DNA of 64,000 nucleotides from Tetmemena sp. SeJ-2015 (GCA_027382625.1 JAJKFJ010021291.1:42472-106471); one strand, 5' to 3'; positions 33,539-46,749 are shown, numbered from the stretch's first letter. Notes: a model not told the origin generated them from the sequence alone. A program made the numbers and translations.

Positions 33539-34695
33539 ATGTCCAGTGATCGGAAATAATTCACTATATCTTCCTTGATAGAAACCTTCAACCCCTACTG
33601 CCAAAGCACTCAATCTGCCATTCATCTGGCCTGGCTATAAAGGGTCCACAAGGAACAGAGAGTACAAAACTATGCTCAATCAAAAACGAATTTACAGAAT
33701 AATGCCTAATATGAAGATTCCTACTAACCACCCTCATGGCTAAAAGAGAGAAGAAGGACTACTACTATAGATGTGGAAAATAATTAGATGAGTCAGCCCA
33801 TACTCTTTAAAGTAAACGTAACTAATACTAATAGTAAAAGATAAGAGACAGAGAGTTAAGAACTAAGCCCAGTTGAATTCTCTTTTGCCAAAAATTTCAA
33901 AAAGATTAAGCAAAGGATCAGACCCTAATTCAAAGAAGTTTAAAGCTAGAACGATAGAGGCTAGTTAGTCAGAAGTCTCATTATCAAGAGAAACTCGCTT
34001 AATTAAAGTTTAAAACGTTACATTTTATATATTTAAGCAGCCAAATATAGTAACCCTTCACTCATTCCAATTATCGTAACAGTAGGTAATTAAGAGCTCT
34101 TAATCAATTATCGCTTTCACAAGAGCATATTTTCATTAAGGATATCTGCCCTGATTAGAGTTCGGAGGAACATAAATAGCAAGGCGAATTAAGTTTATCC
34201 CCACTAAGAAAGGAAGAAATTGATAAAAAGAGTGAGAAGAGAAAACTGAAGCAGCAAGAGAATAAAGATTAGTACTATTATAAAAAATTCCTGCGCACTA
34301 GACTAAATTAACTAATCAAGGAAAAGAAGGACTTGAGCAAAAGATCACCAGTAGCAGCAGCAGTAGCGTCTATAGATATAACTTTACCAAAAATAGATTA
34401 TATTGACACCAAAAGAGAGATGTTTAGTTCTAAGAGAAATTCACAAGATGTATATAATTCTCTCACTAATCATAATTAAAAGCAAGAATTTCCCACTCTG
34501 TAGGGAAGAGAAAGCCTTATTTCCAGAAATTCAAATAGGAGTAATAGATTTACTGAGCCCTCAAATTTTTATGTAGGTTTTTATCTCAAATTCAAGTAAT
34601 AATCTTGTTAATAATCAGGTATCTAATAAAATTTTGATGCGACAATCATAAAAACTGAGCTCCCTTCTTATACGTAATACTTTAACCTCTCATGA
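33539..34695 (+). CDS. Basic Ser/Gln-rich protein of unknown function
   Basis: ATG at 33539 gives MSSDRKQFTISSLIETFNPY, and the frame stays open through about 34240 (WLKERRRTTTIDVENNQ, VEFSFAKNFKKIKQRIRPQF). A frame change near 34100-34250 leads to LSLSPLRKEEIDKKSEKRKL, LRTRLNQLIKEKKDLSKRSP and VAAAVASIDITLPKIDYIDT, ending at TGA 34693-34695. Lys/Arg-rich helical stretches alternate with disorder. No domain recognised. It converges on the NEK-like kinase gene. Confidence 0.5.
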
Positions 34696-34899
34696 CTAAC
34701 CTTAATACAACTCTAATTAAATGGAAATTAATCCTTATAAAGCAAGAAAAATTTTCAATAAGCTTTTGAATAATAGAGATAGCAGAGAAAGCTCTTTGAG
34801 ATAAAATAGCTTTTATAAAAATGAGTATTAGAATTGAATTTTCACGATCATAATAAATCTTTAACTCTTTTCGGCATAAATATGATAAATTTTGAAGAT

Positions 34900-37800
34900 A
34901 TACCTGAGCTATTTTAAGAATTATAATTTGATATTTGTTCTTAGATTTTAAACGCTTGCTATGAATTTAATAAGAGTAACTTCCTTTCATTAGAGATCTC
35001 TTATGGTGACTCTTCTTTTCTAAGCTTAACTCTACTGTGGAGGCTTCAACATCGTTCCATTTTAAAGCATTTGGTTTAAACAAATTTAATAGATAGCTGG
35101 TTTGCTTGATTGCTTTGGGGTTGCTTGTCTTTCAAATTAGGAGTTGGTATGTTATCTGCATTTTTAAGAGTTGCAATTTCTTGAAACTCTTTTTATCTCT
35201 GTAACAGTTGTAGCTCGGCCTCAGGTTTATTGTCCCTTTAAAATTGTGGTTTTTAAGCATTTTGATTTTAAGCCATATGATTCACTAGGAAATTAAAATC
35301 AAAGTTGTTATTTATATCTGCCTCTCCTAATGAAGAGAGTCTCTAATGCTTCTAAGATCTTTCCTCTGCTATCAATAAAGGATTAATGTCGTTTGCTAAT
35401 TTAATAAACTTCAAATAACTTTATTGAGATAATTTATCCATAGATAAAATATATACAAACTAATTTTAAAAAATTAAGTGCGAAAAAAGTAGCTATTATT
35501 TACCTTACTATTATGAGAAATATATAGTAGCAGGAGGTGATCTGACAGTCTGAAATGATTTCTTTTGTATGTTGCTATTTGCTTATGTTTGTTTAGGAGG
35601 AAGTCCGTTCTTAGGTTAATTGGAGCTCAACTAATTATTATGACTGAATTGTATCTTGTCCTTTCCCAAGACTAGGATTTTTTCATCTCTTGATTATAGA
35701 CCATTCGATCCCAAATTTGAAGAGTAAATGCTTACTTGATTGGCAGGCTAGTTTAAGAGGCTTTTATAGTTGACGCTTACTTAGTAGTTGCCAGTTTCTA
35801 CTTTACTATTCTATTAATTAGAATTCCCACTCCCTTAGCTTTGCAGGTTTCTCTAATTTGACTTTTCATTTAGGGGATTCTTAGAGCCAGGACCACTTAC
35901 TACCAACTTTGAAATTTAGTTTGTGTTTTGATAAGGCCCACTAAAATAAATGAATTATATAAAATCAGCATTTAATTTATAACAGATTATTACGTGGCAA
36001 AGCTCTAAGTATCAAGAGGATCAAAATTATCCCTAGTTTAGAACATCAAACTATTATTTTGCTATTTTACATTCTAATTCAAATGACTAAAAGTTTTCTG
36101 AAAGATATCGTTGCTACTAGTGGGATCACCTCCAAATTTCCCACCCAAAATATTTTGCTAAAGCTTAAAAGAGTCTGACTATTCAAATTACTAAATTCCA
36201 TATTTTTCCTAGCTTATTGAATAAAAAGTCTTATTTTAAATGAGTTTAGGATTTTATTGAAGATCGTTGCTTAGTTATCTATAAATTTGGTGATGGCTTG
36301 ATCAAGACCTTATCTTAAATGTGATTCTAGTTTATAGTTTTCACTAGAACAGGTTGAGTGCCATATTCCTAAAATTGGTCAACAGAGATAAAGTGGTTGT
36401 AGTCCTCGTTTTCAAGAGAGCGCATCATATGTCTTTGAAATTAAGGGTCTGCAACCTGGTAGTTAGCCAACCTTTTGATCAGTGGTTAGGATGCTTTCTT
36501 ACCAGTAGGTATGTTTGGGCCTCGAGAGAGCTGATTATTCTTTATGTTGTTCTACTAAAGATATTTACTAAAATTTAAAGCCCATCTGATTAAGATTAAG
36601 TCGAAACTGGAGTACTCTCTTCTTCATCTACTCCTTGCATAACTGAATGATATGGATTCCCATCTATAGATTTCTAGGTCACTACACTTAATCTATTGAA
36701 AGCAATTAGTGCCTTATATAAATATTAATTCCTAGTCTGATCCATTTATCATTGGTGGAGATGCTCATAGCTCTTGGAAATCTTATCCATTGTAAAAAAT
36801 CTACCTTTCATAAGATCCGCTTATCTTTCTTTCTGGCTTTTAATATGCAAGGTAATTGTTGTTTACCTCGCTTCTCTGAGTAGTAGGCTTTGAGCCGCTC
36901 AAATTTCTTATAATTGAATAAAAATACTTTTGTGCAGATCCAAGTTAGCATTTTGAGTATTAGGGTATGGATCATTTGACTCTCTCTAATTAGCAGACGA
37001 TAATCTTACAGCTTGATAATTATTGAGCATGAAATCCATGGCTGTATTTTCTTCAACTGAGAAATTATTCTAAGCTCTTTATTATACGCCTTTAATCTTA
37101 TTAGGAATAAGAGGTAGAATCCTTTGATTGTTCTCATCTTGACTTGAGGGGCCTTTGCTAGACTTAGGAATCTTTACTTGATTCAATTAAATAAGAAAAA
37201 ATGAAAATACCACACTAAGATTGTTGCCTTTGTAATTCAGAAAATTGGCTTTAAAATTATTGCCTCTCGTCATGACTCGTCTCTTGAGTGCGGAAAATTC
37301 GTTTTTTATACTTATCTAGTTGCTCTCAATCATTCTCTTCTTATCATAAGCCTTTCGAGACATTTCGCCATAGGAATTGTAGTTCTCCACATCGAATGGA
37401 CTTGCTTTGAAACTAAGATTGGTTTGAGGAACATTAGCACTAAAATAGTCTATTAGATCTACAACAAGTGGTCTATTGTTCTTCTTTTTGTCTAGAAGCA
37501 TGAATACAAACTCAGAGAGCTTGGTTGAATAGCAGGTGTGAATGGGTTTAGGATTCTTATAGAGGATACTTTTGAATAAGCTCGGTAAAGAATCCTCTTG
37601 CCAAGGAGGCTCTAAACAACTCATGTGGTATAGTGCAACTCCCAAAGCCCAAATATCCGTTCTCTAATCGTATCCCTCGTTCTTAATAATTTCAGGGGAT
37701 AAAGACATTGGAGTCCCAATTAGTTTGTTAGTTTTTATGTAACTGGTATGATCTAGTACGCGAGATTCACTCATATCTCCAAGCATTATTTTCTGATAGT

Positions 37801-38450
37801 TATCAGTCAGTAATAAATTCATGCACTTTATATCCCTGTGTATCACATCATGAGAATGCAAATGCAAAACTCCCAAACATAGTTGCCATGCAAACGCCCA
37901 TAAATCCTTCTCAGAGAAGTACCTTCCTTTCGCCTTTTAGGCAAGTATCATCTAAAATTAATTTACGATTCAAATAATGAAAGCCTACCTGATATAGATC
38001 GCCATTTTCAGCATATTCCATGACAATATGAAGAAACTGATTCTTCTTCAAATCGTAGAACAAAGGAACTTCTTTTGAAGAATCTTTACTTTTTACAAAG
38101 TTACTTGATCGAGATGTATTTTAGCCTCCTACTTCCACAAAGAAATCCACGAGTTGTATAATATTTTGGTGTAGAAGGCTCTTCATAATTTCTACCTAAT
38201 ATGAAGGATTATAATAAGGAAACTAAGTTCATACCTCTTTCAGATAGTCCTTGGCGTCTTTATATTTAAGTTAGAGTTTTTCAATTGGGATCGTTTTTAT
38301 GGCATAAACCTTACCATCTTTTTTTTATTTGCACTACCTGACAACTCCAAACGATCCTTGTCCCACTATCTTTATAATTTCAAACTCCTCCTCCAAATTT
38401 CTTTCTCCTTAAGCATTCATAAAAGTTAAAAAGAAATTCTTCCATTCCAT
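34900..38450 (-). CDS. NEK-like Ser/Thr protein kinase with long Asn/Gln-rich tail
   Basis: ATG at 38448-38450. Kinase domain: IIKIVGQGSFGVVRQCK (Gly loop), VYAIKTIPIEKL (Lys), an intron starting GTATGA, then IMKSLLHQNIIQLVDFFVEV, HIVMEYAENGDLYQ, a second intron starting GTAGGC, LGVLHLHSHDVIHRDIKCMN, IMLGDMSESRVLD, LIGTPMSLSPEII, RTDIWALGVALYHMSCLEPP, and a C-lobe to about 37400. HRDIKCMNLLL and TDIWALGVxLY are typical of NEK (NimA-related) kinases. DFG is replaced by DMS (37769-37777) and APE by SPE. The tail (37300 to about 34900) is Asn/Ser/Gln-rich with helical FKPQ-type segments. No definite TGA marks its end, so the 3' boundary is approximate. NEKs in ciliates commonly act on cilia and microtubules. 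Confidence 0.8.
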
Positions 38451-39456
38451 ATTAAATAATATTAAAGAATTTTGTTTAAACATATGAATTTAATTAGAGG
38501 TCAATTAAGAGAGATTTTATAAAAAGTTTGACTAGGCGCCTTAATATCCTTAATTTACTTCTTGCGAAGGAGGTATCACAGTTTAAAATGGATTTGTTCG
38601 AATATAATTGCTATTTAGGCTTGGTTATTAACTTTTTGAGTAATTAAAATATAATTTCCAGAAGTTATTTCGTTTTAAGGAACTAATTATAACTTGGGAT
38701 CTTTATCATGATGCTATTCTTGGATTTTAAAAATTCATAAATGGATTTCTTGAATGGCCTAGGCGCTTATAGTGTTAAGATTTAGCGAGTTTGACTTTTT
38801 CTGTTATCCTAATATACTCAATGATTTAATGCGTAATCGATGACTCTCAAAATTTAAATCGAGAATGATGAGCTCTGAATAAAGTGATTATAAAATTAGA
38901 TTTGTTAAGTAAATTGATCTTTAATTTTTTAATATGAGATTGAAGATAGATAAATGCCTTTTAAGCTGAAGGGTAGAATTCCTTGTTATAACTTGTATCC
39001 TAAACTTTCTCAAAGATGTCAGGATATTTTTAATTGCGTTGTTAAAGATTGATAACTCAGAAGTTACTGGTGAAGATTTTTTATTACATTTGAAAAACTA
39101 ATTTAATCAACAAAAAAAAAAATTTAAAAATGCAGTTTTATTGATTTGCATCAGCTTCATTTATTTCAGGGAAAAATTAAACACGATATTGAGTTAATCT
39201 CTGACGTATAATGGTCTCTGAAACTACGATTGCATTTGGTTTATCTATTGATATTAAAAATAATAAGATTTGAAAGTGCAGGTTGAACTTTTAGATTTTG
39301 AGACATTAAAGCTTAAAATAAAATAAGCAAGAGTATGTTTCAATCTTAAAATTCTATAATATTTACTTTTTAATTCTGATTTATAAATTCTTTCTAATCC
39401 ATATTTCTATATTTTTCTTAAATCTGGGTTTGGGAATACCACCTTCTAAGTTTCAG
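38451..39456. other. AT-rich intergenic region
   Basis: About 1 kb, very AT-rich, with TGA frequent in all six frames and homopolymer runs (for example A9 near 39113). I see no gene, RNA or repeat here. It separates two divergent genes and may include germline-limited spacer. Confidence 0.45.
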
Positions 39457-42400
39457 ATGACTCAGCCTGCAAAATTGAGCAAAGAAGATAGCTCTAAAAT
39501 ATTACTTAGTTCTTAAGCCTCAGACGTAGTAACTATGGTTATCCAACCGCAAACTTTTAGAGAAAAGCAGCCCTTTGGAGATATAAGCCTTGCAAACATC
39601 AACAGCAATTCAAACTAGCACTAGACACAAGTAAAGTAGAACCTCCTAAAAAAGTATGCAGACCCTAGCTGCAAGTACTTAGAAGATAGCAGTAGCTAAA
39701 AAATTAATAGGGAACTCCAAGAAAATATAGAAGTAGCTCTTGACAGTCAAAGAGTGCAAGGCAAGCATCGATAAAGACAGCTATCCAGGACTCTAATGCA
39801 AAACTCGTCTTAAAAGAGCAGTTAGTATCAAAACTATTCAGACATTAAGAATAAGATTAGCATGTTCAGCATGCAGCAATTAAACAGTCCTTCCAACCTC
39901 AATAGTGCATAGAAGGAGAATTAAAAGCAGACTGAGGAGAAAAGATAGAAAGCATATTTTAATTGATAAAGATACATATCCTCGCCTGAGTCTATTATAG
40001 ATTTGAATTCGAGCCTTAGAGGCGGATTAAGAATCTAAAGTAAAAGTATCTAGCAAGTCACATAGCAAAATGATGAAGAGCCAGCTACTGCAAGAGCAAA
40101 TATATAAGATTAAATGACAGAAATTTAATAAAAAATTCAAAACTTTAGAGCTAAATCAGCTGAGAAGATTGGAACCTAATAGAAAGGAGTTTAGCAAAAG
40201 CATTAAAATGTGAGTTTATCCATTTTACTAGAAGAAGATTCAGCTTCTTAACAACTTTTGAATAGCGTTAATGAAAAAATGCTTACCTCTTAAACTTATG
40301 ATTCTTAAAAATTTTATTGTGAAAAATTGATGGCAGGTCTCCGAATCTTTAGAGTTAAAAATTTTTGAACTCTGGATCAACTAAAAACTAAAAGCCTTAA
40401 GCCCAAGCATGCACTGCAACTTCTTAGACAATGAAGCCTATTTTGGAAAAATAATAATAATAATTAAGGGAATTAAAGGGCTCCCGGCATAGGGAATTAA
40501 AGGGCTCCCGGCATAGATAAGATAGGCCGTGACGTCAATGATATTGCTGTGACGCACTTATCTGACGCACACAAACCTACCAGCCGAATAGGGATATTAA
40601 ACACGTGGCACCCACCTCACATTCTGAGCAGAAGCCCCCGGCTTCACCATCCAAAAAAACCTAAAAGGAGAAAAAAAATCGGTAGCTTCGGGCCGAGAGC
40701 AAGTCGCTGCTCCTTAGCGTCTGGCTTCGCTGTCCAGCTGCATGACTGAGTGCTTGCCCATAGATCTCATCCCTCCACGCCTACAAGGATTAGGAGGGTG
40801 AGTGGGAACCACTCACCTTTGATTATCTCTCCAGTGAGCAGCTCACCACCTTCCCCAGGGCTTCGGCTGCCATTATCCCTTGCCTCTTTTAAGCACTCAC
40901 CCACCAGCCAATGGATTACCAAACTAGAGAGCCTTCAGGGAAAGGGCGACCGGTGCCTAGTGCCGGTCGTGTGCGTCCTGAATTTTAACTTTCTAATTTA
41001 ATAATCCTATTTTGGAAAAATAATCGTCATAGTAGAAATCTTCTGCTTCTCTTAATAGCAAGGCATCTCTAGCTTCTCTTCATTCTAGTTCAATGCATCA
41101 AAGCTTCCATGCTATGAATACTACTAACTAAGGTTCTTCAAAAAATAAGCAAAGCTCAAACATAGATCTGAAGAGTGTCATGTAGTCTTCTATTTAAAAG
41201 CAGTAGAAAGATAAAATTCCTTAAAATTCCTCAACTCTTCTTCAGTAAAGTACCCTTGTTAATCGCAACCAAAAATCATTCATTAAGGGAAACTAGTAAT
41301 TCTAATCTAATTAGTCACAGCTATATATTTTATTGAATGTTTTATTTAGCAGAAAATTATAGATAGATCACTGAATGTTTCTCATGAAAGAATTGACAAA
41401 GCCTAATCCTCTAAGCCTCAACTTAAAGTTCAATAGCTAAACTAACGACTTGTCAGAAAGCAAATTACCAAGATTGAAAAGCCATCCAATGAGAAAAAGA
41501 TTCAATCTCAACTCACTCATGACAACTCCTTCTCCAAACTGATATAGCCAGTATTCCACCAAGATAGGAACTTCAGAGTCAAAACTCCTTTAAATGGAAC
41601 TGCAGTCAGAAGCCAAACTCCTAGTCTAACTTCGAATTAAAATGGACTCAAAGATAAAGGCTTATAGTCCGAATGGGACAGAACTCAAAACTAAAAGGAA
41701 GATAAGAAACAGTACAGCTTAAATGAAAAATATAAAAAGTAAAGAGTTTTACAGAATGCGAATGCACTCAAAAGTGAGGATGTGAAGTGCTTCTAAAGCC
41801 AGATCATAGAATTCAAAAATGAAGAGCTCACTATGAGGGACTTAGAACTAATATAGACCAGCTAGTTTTAAACAACTGATGCAGTTTAAACTCAAAGCTA
41901 GCAGCCAATCTCTAACACAGATAGGAAGTATTCTTCAACTAGTCATTCTAGAAAAATATCAGGCTAATCTTTCAAGGGGATGCAAAGTCAAAGAGACAAG
42001 AATCAGGTAATTCAAGTTGAGGAATAGCAACAGTGCTCAATGAGTGGAATCTTATCTGGTTCTATGAGCTAGAGATGCCTTACAACTCAGTCATTGGAAG
42101 ATCATCGGTTTAATTCTACTAGCTTCTCAGGTGCTCAATTCTCAACTTCTGAGATGATAACAAAGAAAAAGAAACCTGGTTCCAGACTTCATGGGAGCAG
42201 AGCTGAATCAAGCCTTAATAATTTACTTTTAAGACTTAACAATTTAGTTCAGACTATTTAAAAGTACAAAGAGGAGAAAGAAGTTAAGCAAGATAAAAAC
42301 TCAAAAGTTCTCTCATAAAATAGCACAATACTAAGTAATTCGTAAATGTAAAACATTGACCCCTAAACCGCAGGATTGGGATAATCGTCTTTAATAAAAT

Positions 42401-42987
42401 AGTATAACGTATTTGAAAGTTCAACTGACTAGGAATCTAAATAAGTTGTTCCACCTTCCATTTAAAGTGTAGATTAGATACCACAAAAGCAATATTACGT
42501 CAAAGTAAAGTTACTTTAGTTATAAATTGCAAAGGATAATTGCTTTTATCAGGTTTATGATTAAATTTAATTCAAATATCTTTTTCATGTTAATTAAACT
42601 AAACCTATTTTAGCTTAGTTAAGTATTGTTAAGAGTTTTAATTTCTTAAAATTTTAATAAGATTGAATATAAGTAAAGAGTAAGAGATTATCAAAAGATC
42701 ACAGTGTCACTTCTGCATTAGACTTTAAGAATCAAACTCAAAAGCATATTACTGATAAATAAGAGGTTTCATTTAAATAAGATTCGCAAGTTGAAATATA
42801 TTTAGAAGCAGATATTTATAAATATCTTGATATCGAGATCATTATACTCATTATAATAATCATGTCATCATTATAATCGGCTGCATAAAATTTAGATGAA
42901 ACAATTGAAGAAAGGACAAAAGCAACTTATGAAAATTAGGGGTTCAAAATCTCTTCAAATTTAATCTAAATATTTTGTAATAATTGA
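39457..42987 (+). CDS. Long Ser/Gln-rich protein, interrupted by a GC-rich insert
   Basis: ATG at 39457 gives MTQPAKLSKEDSSKILLSSQ. The protein is highly polar, with many TAA/TAG Gln codons: QPFGDISLANINSNSNQHQT-type text near 39580, RYISSPESIIDLNSSLRGGL near 39965, SSASLNSKASLASLHSSSMH near 41040, IEKPSNEKKIQSQLTHDNSF near 41475, and LRLNNLVQTIQKYKEEKEVK near 42235. It ends after MSSLQSAAQNLDETIEER with TGA 42985-42987, although an earlier TGA (42664) is an alternative end. Breaks with TGA near 39965, 40370, 41370 and 42660 are probable IESs. A 569-bp GC-rich insert (40437-41005) splits KPILEKQ from SSQQKSSASL. No domain recognised; probably a disordered scaffold. Confidence 0.55.
40437..41024. 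mobile_element. GC-rich insert between 19-bp direct repeats
   Basis: CCTATTTTGGAAAAATAAT occurs at 40437-40455 and exactly again at 41006-41024. Removal of 569 bp with one copy restores the Ser/Gln-rich ORF across the junction (TMKPILEKQ to SSQQKSSA). The interior is GC-rich, like the transposase block at 13.3-15.0 kb and unlike the host gene. It contains a 24-bp tandem duplication (40468-40491 and 40492-40515), a perfect 9-bp hairpin GGTGAGTGG-GAA-CCACTCACC (40797-40817), and a second small hairpin GACCGG/CCGGTC near 40950. No coding potential is convincing. It could be a SINE-like insertion with a 19-bp target duplication or an IES with a very long pointer. Confidence 0.75.
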
Positions 42988-43046
42988 CTCCCTAAAAAAT
43001 ATTTAAAAATCAAAGTAAATTTTTGAGTCTCAATTTCTTTATAGGA

Positions 43047-45690
43047 ATGTAAGCAAGCAACTCACTGAGTTAAATTATTTTGTAGCATTTTTAAAAAAAA
43101 TATAAGTTCAGCATTAAAAAGTGGTTATAAAAAAGGGGATCCTAAAATGTGAAGCCGTTTTATCTGAAATCAGAATCTGAGTTGAAGCAAGAACTCTAAG
43201 TTGAAAACGTTTTCATAAATTTCGACGATGATGGTTCAAATTCTCTGGACTGCATGGAAATTTACGATATGTTTCATAAAAATGGAATCAGAATCCCAAT
43301 GAGGAAAATTCAAGAGCTATTTAAAATAGTAGATGAGGATGGCTCAGGCTAACTCTCATTAGAGGAGTTCAAGCTTTTTATGTTCTCAGAAGCCGCAAAT
43401 AAAAGTAAGTTTCGATTGATAAGTGTTTGATTTTTCTTTCTGTTAAATAAACCACTAATTTTGATGGGAATAACTTTGTTTGATAGAGTTTCGATAAATA
43501 ATTACAAAATATCGGCAAAGAAACATGCTATTCGAGGGATGCATCCCCTTTAGTTTCAACATAATGCTGGAGCATTTAAGCTAAAAAGTGAATAGGCAAT
43601 AGCTTTTGGATGAGATTCAAGAGTGTGGTTTGTAGACCAACCACATTAATGAAGTGCTTTCAAAGTTTGAAGATCTATTTGTCATGAATAAGGATATTAA
43701 TTTTATATTTCTCTTTCTATTTACTATAAGGAATAGACTGAAAAAGGAGTGGCTCAGTCTTTACAAGTGAACTAGAAGATACCAATAAACATAAAATAAA
43801 TAAAGTAAAAGGTATAGGATGAGTTGTCTGCCACCAAGCTTGAAAGACTGAGTTAAGATGCTGCTTCTTAAGAAATTTTGATTGAAGATTTGCGCAGTTT
43901 CGTAGATGAGGATATTAGCAATGAATAAATTACTCCAGATAATTAAAAGCAGAAATATCCACTTAATTTGAATAATAAGGGTGATACATTAATCTCTTAT
44001 TTAAGGATCCTTTGATTTTCTAAATTTTCCCCCTTTCAAATTTGAAATTGAAAAGCACTAATAAGAACTAAGATTCTATTAGATAAGCAGATCTGGATAA
44101 TTAATACCAAACACTGACGACTATAAATTCTATACCGAGTGACTCAACTATCCTCTTCGTAAATTAAATTTCATTATTTTAAATGGCTAGGATGATAAAG
44201 AAAGATTTAAGTGTAGACTTTTGAGGACTATTTAAGAAGCGAAGCTCAGGGGTTAATTAAGTGCTGTTGAGGATTACCAAAATATACTCTTAAACAAGCA
44301 CAAGGATGTCACCCAGCAATACTACAGAAAGCAAAATTATCACTCTTAAGGAAGAAAATAGGCCAAGCACTCTATGATATAATCATATCTCAAGAAAATG
44401 CAAGCAAGGAATTAACAAATCATAGATGAAGTGACAAATATAAATCAACCTGCAGAAAAATCAGCATCAAGACTTGAGAGGAAGCTCCTTGAACACATTC
44501 ATGAAAGAGAATAGTAATCGCTGGGTGATGAACCAAATGTATTGACAGCACCTCCCAATATTAAATACCTTACTCATTATAAATCCTTTATAATTATGGA
44601 TAAGCTTTTGGCCACAAAAATTCATTCTTCACTTCTCAAAATGTCACAAATGCTTTACAGACCCCTCTATCTAAGCCTATTTAATTTCAATATTTTTTTG
44701 AGAAGCACTAACCTAAGAAAAATATGATTCCAAGACCTATGACATCCATCCCCAATATCAAGCTCCGATAAAAGTCTTTGAGCAAGAAAAGCTTGAATAG
44801 CTTTTAGCCTTATTTAAACAAAGCCAAGGATAATCAAAGCAAAACTATTTTGAATAAAGTACTTGAAGATACCACTGTTTCAGATTATACGAGCTCAACT
44901 ATTGAGTTTAAACATTTCCAGCCCATCAATTTAAGAGCAAAGACGAGATTAATTTAAAGTGGGAAAGTTGAAAGATTTTAAACTCTCAAGATAAGGAAAG
45001 ACAAAGAGGAAATAGTACCTTTCTTAATGGAATCTAAAACTTAAAACCTACTAAAAAATAATCAAAGTGATGTAACGCTTATGACTAAGACTACTACAAC
45101 AGGATTTGTAAAGCCTACTTACTATATATTCATTTTTTCCTCCCTTATCAAGTTAAACTCTGAAGCTAGAAAACCAAAAGAAGAGTGCAACTACTCTTAA
45201 CGAGCAAATTAAGCTTGTTAGAGCAAGGGAGAAAGATTTCTTTTCAAAAACTATGAACTCTTTCACTACCAATGTTTAGTCTACAACTTAAAATTCAACC
45301 ACTTAACTTCTCACAAATTCTATCTTAGCAGCTCATGCGCCTTTACTCTAGAATTATTTAACTTCAAACAGACCGATTGATCATCTTATTTTCTAAGCTT
45401 ATGTTTATCAGAAGGAATTAAAATTCGAGGAGGCCCTTAAAATAAGAGGACAATCTACTTCCATTCACTCTTTGAGAAAGTCTCATTAGAAGATTCTTGC
45501 AATAGTAATAAGAAAAGCAGTCAAAATAATTATTAAAAGAAGGAATATATCACTAACTACAGACCCTGGACAATTAACTTATGATTATTATGTTTGGAAA
45601 CAGTAAATAGGCTTTATTCGAAAGTATATTGATTTCACTTTCTCATTCTTGACTTGCTCTGATCATCAAATTTTAGCTATAATTAGTTGA
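43047..45690 (+). CDS. EF-hand protein, two canonical hands
   Basis: Probable ATG at 43047 (MQASNSLSQIILQHF, with TAA/TAG as Gln). EF-hand loops: NFDDDGSNSLDCMEI (about 43218-43265) and VDEDGSGQLSLEEF (about 43330-43372), both with complete Asp/Glu calcium ligands. An intron starting GTAAGT at about 43405 and ending TTGATAG at about 43488 is followed by NMLFEGCIPFSFNIMLEHLS and LLDEIQECGLQTNHINEVLS. Later segments in shifting frames are basic and helical (LRGQLSAVEDYQNILLNKHK, SRLERKLLEHIHEREQQSLG, FEEALKIRGQSTSIHSLRK), ending YVWKQQIGFIRKYIDFTFSF and TGA 45688-45690. IESs are likely near 43720, 44000, 44150, 44725 and 45120. Calcium sensor fused to a long helical region; whether 44.7-45.7 kb belongs to it is uncertain. 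Confidence 0.65.
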
Positions 45691-45830
45691 TAATAAAATT
45701 ATCTTGAATAGTCTTCTTCTTCTTACATTTTACAAATAGTTTATATCCACTAAAATCCAAAATGAAAGATTATTAACACCACTCACTTTCTCAACAACAC
45801 AAGTCTCCTTAATAGAATTAGTAGAAAGTT

Positions 45831-46709
45831 ATGAGCCAAAAGCCTACACCAGAAAACTCATTTTCAAAGCAGTAAAGTATCAGATCTTAATCTAGTAAGT
45901 ACCAAATATCGCAAAAGGAGAGACCTGATCTTGGCAAGATAAGAGCAGGCTATTCTCTGATGCTAAATGATTGGAAGGAGCGCTTTAAGCAAGAAGGCCG
46001 AAACGCCTTGGATAAGGATTAGGTGTAACTAGGAGAGGCTAAATAATTCAACTGGTCATCCATCACTAAGTCCATATTGAACTAGCACAATCCAGATCAT
46101 CATAAGATCTTGTAAAAGAATTCCAATAACGAGGTTGATGGTGAAATAAAGCGAGAGATGAAAATGATTGATAACAGAATAAGAGTCATGAATGATCCAA
46201 CTTAGGCTGATAATGGGATAGTCAGTGGGTAATACGATTCATTTGCTTAAGATAGAGAAAAGCCGCATGGCATCATGGCCGAAGGGAAGAAAAGAAAGAG
46301 AGGCGGCAAAGTTCTGCTCGTTTCCCATCATAGTTATTAGAGTCAATAGAGAAATAATACCAAAGAGAGTAAGGGTGGTGACGTCTCTATAACAGCATAG
46401 GGAAGAAATACATAACATATGTAGAGATAGAGTAGAATTTAGATGCAAGAAGATTCTAACATAGACCTGTTTTTTCAAACAGGGTATCCACAAAAATTGC
46501 AAACTCTGAGATAGGATATTGATAAGCTAGTTGTTGAATCTAGCTTGTGCAGAAACTTTTTTGAAAAGTTCAGGCAAGACAGAGAAGATAAACTTGAGGC
46601 AATGAAAAAGAAGGAGAAAACTTATCGTAAAGTTAATATTGATGATGCAGTGCTTGCAAATTCATATCACTAGACTCATAGAAAAGTCGATTTGCTAGAT
46701 GTAGTATGA
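45831..46709 (+). CDS. Uninterrupted 292-residue protein of unknown function
   Basis: ATG at 45831 to TGA 46707-46709 in one open frame of 293 codons, one of the few genes here with no visible intron or IES. It begins MSQKPTPENSFSKQQSIRSQ; the middle has LMLNDWKERFKQEGRNALDK and VDGEIKREMKMIDNRIRVMN; a basic run GKKRKRGGKV near 46290 could be a nuclear signal; the C-terminal part reads LQTLRQDIDKLVVESSLCRN and FRQDREDKLEAMKKKEKTYR. Charged and mostly helical. No family recognised. Confidence 0.65.
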
Positions 46710-46749
46710 GATATTGAATTTAGAAGGTGAATAGAAAATCCACTAATTT

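Noticed and set aside
40549..41001. Two plus-strand ORFs inside the GC-rich insert
   Set aside because: Composition is not protein-like, there is no conserved motif, and the region contains hairpins and tandem repeats; they look like chance ORFs in GC-rich DNA.
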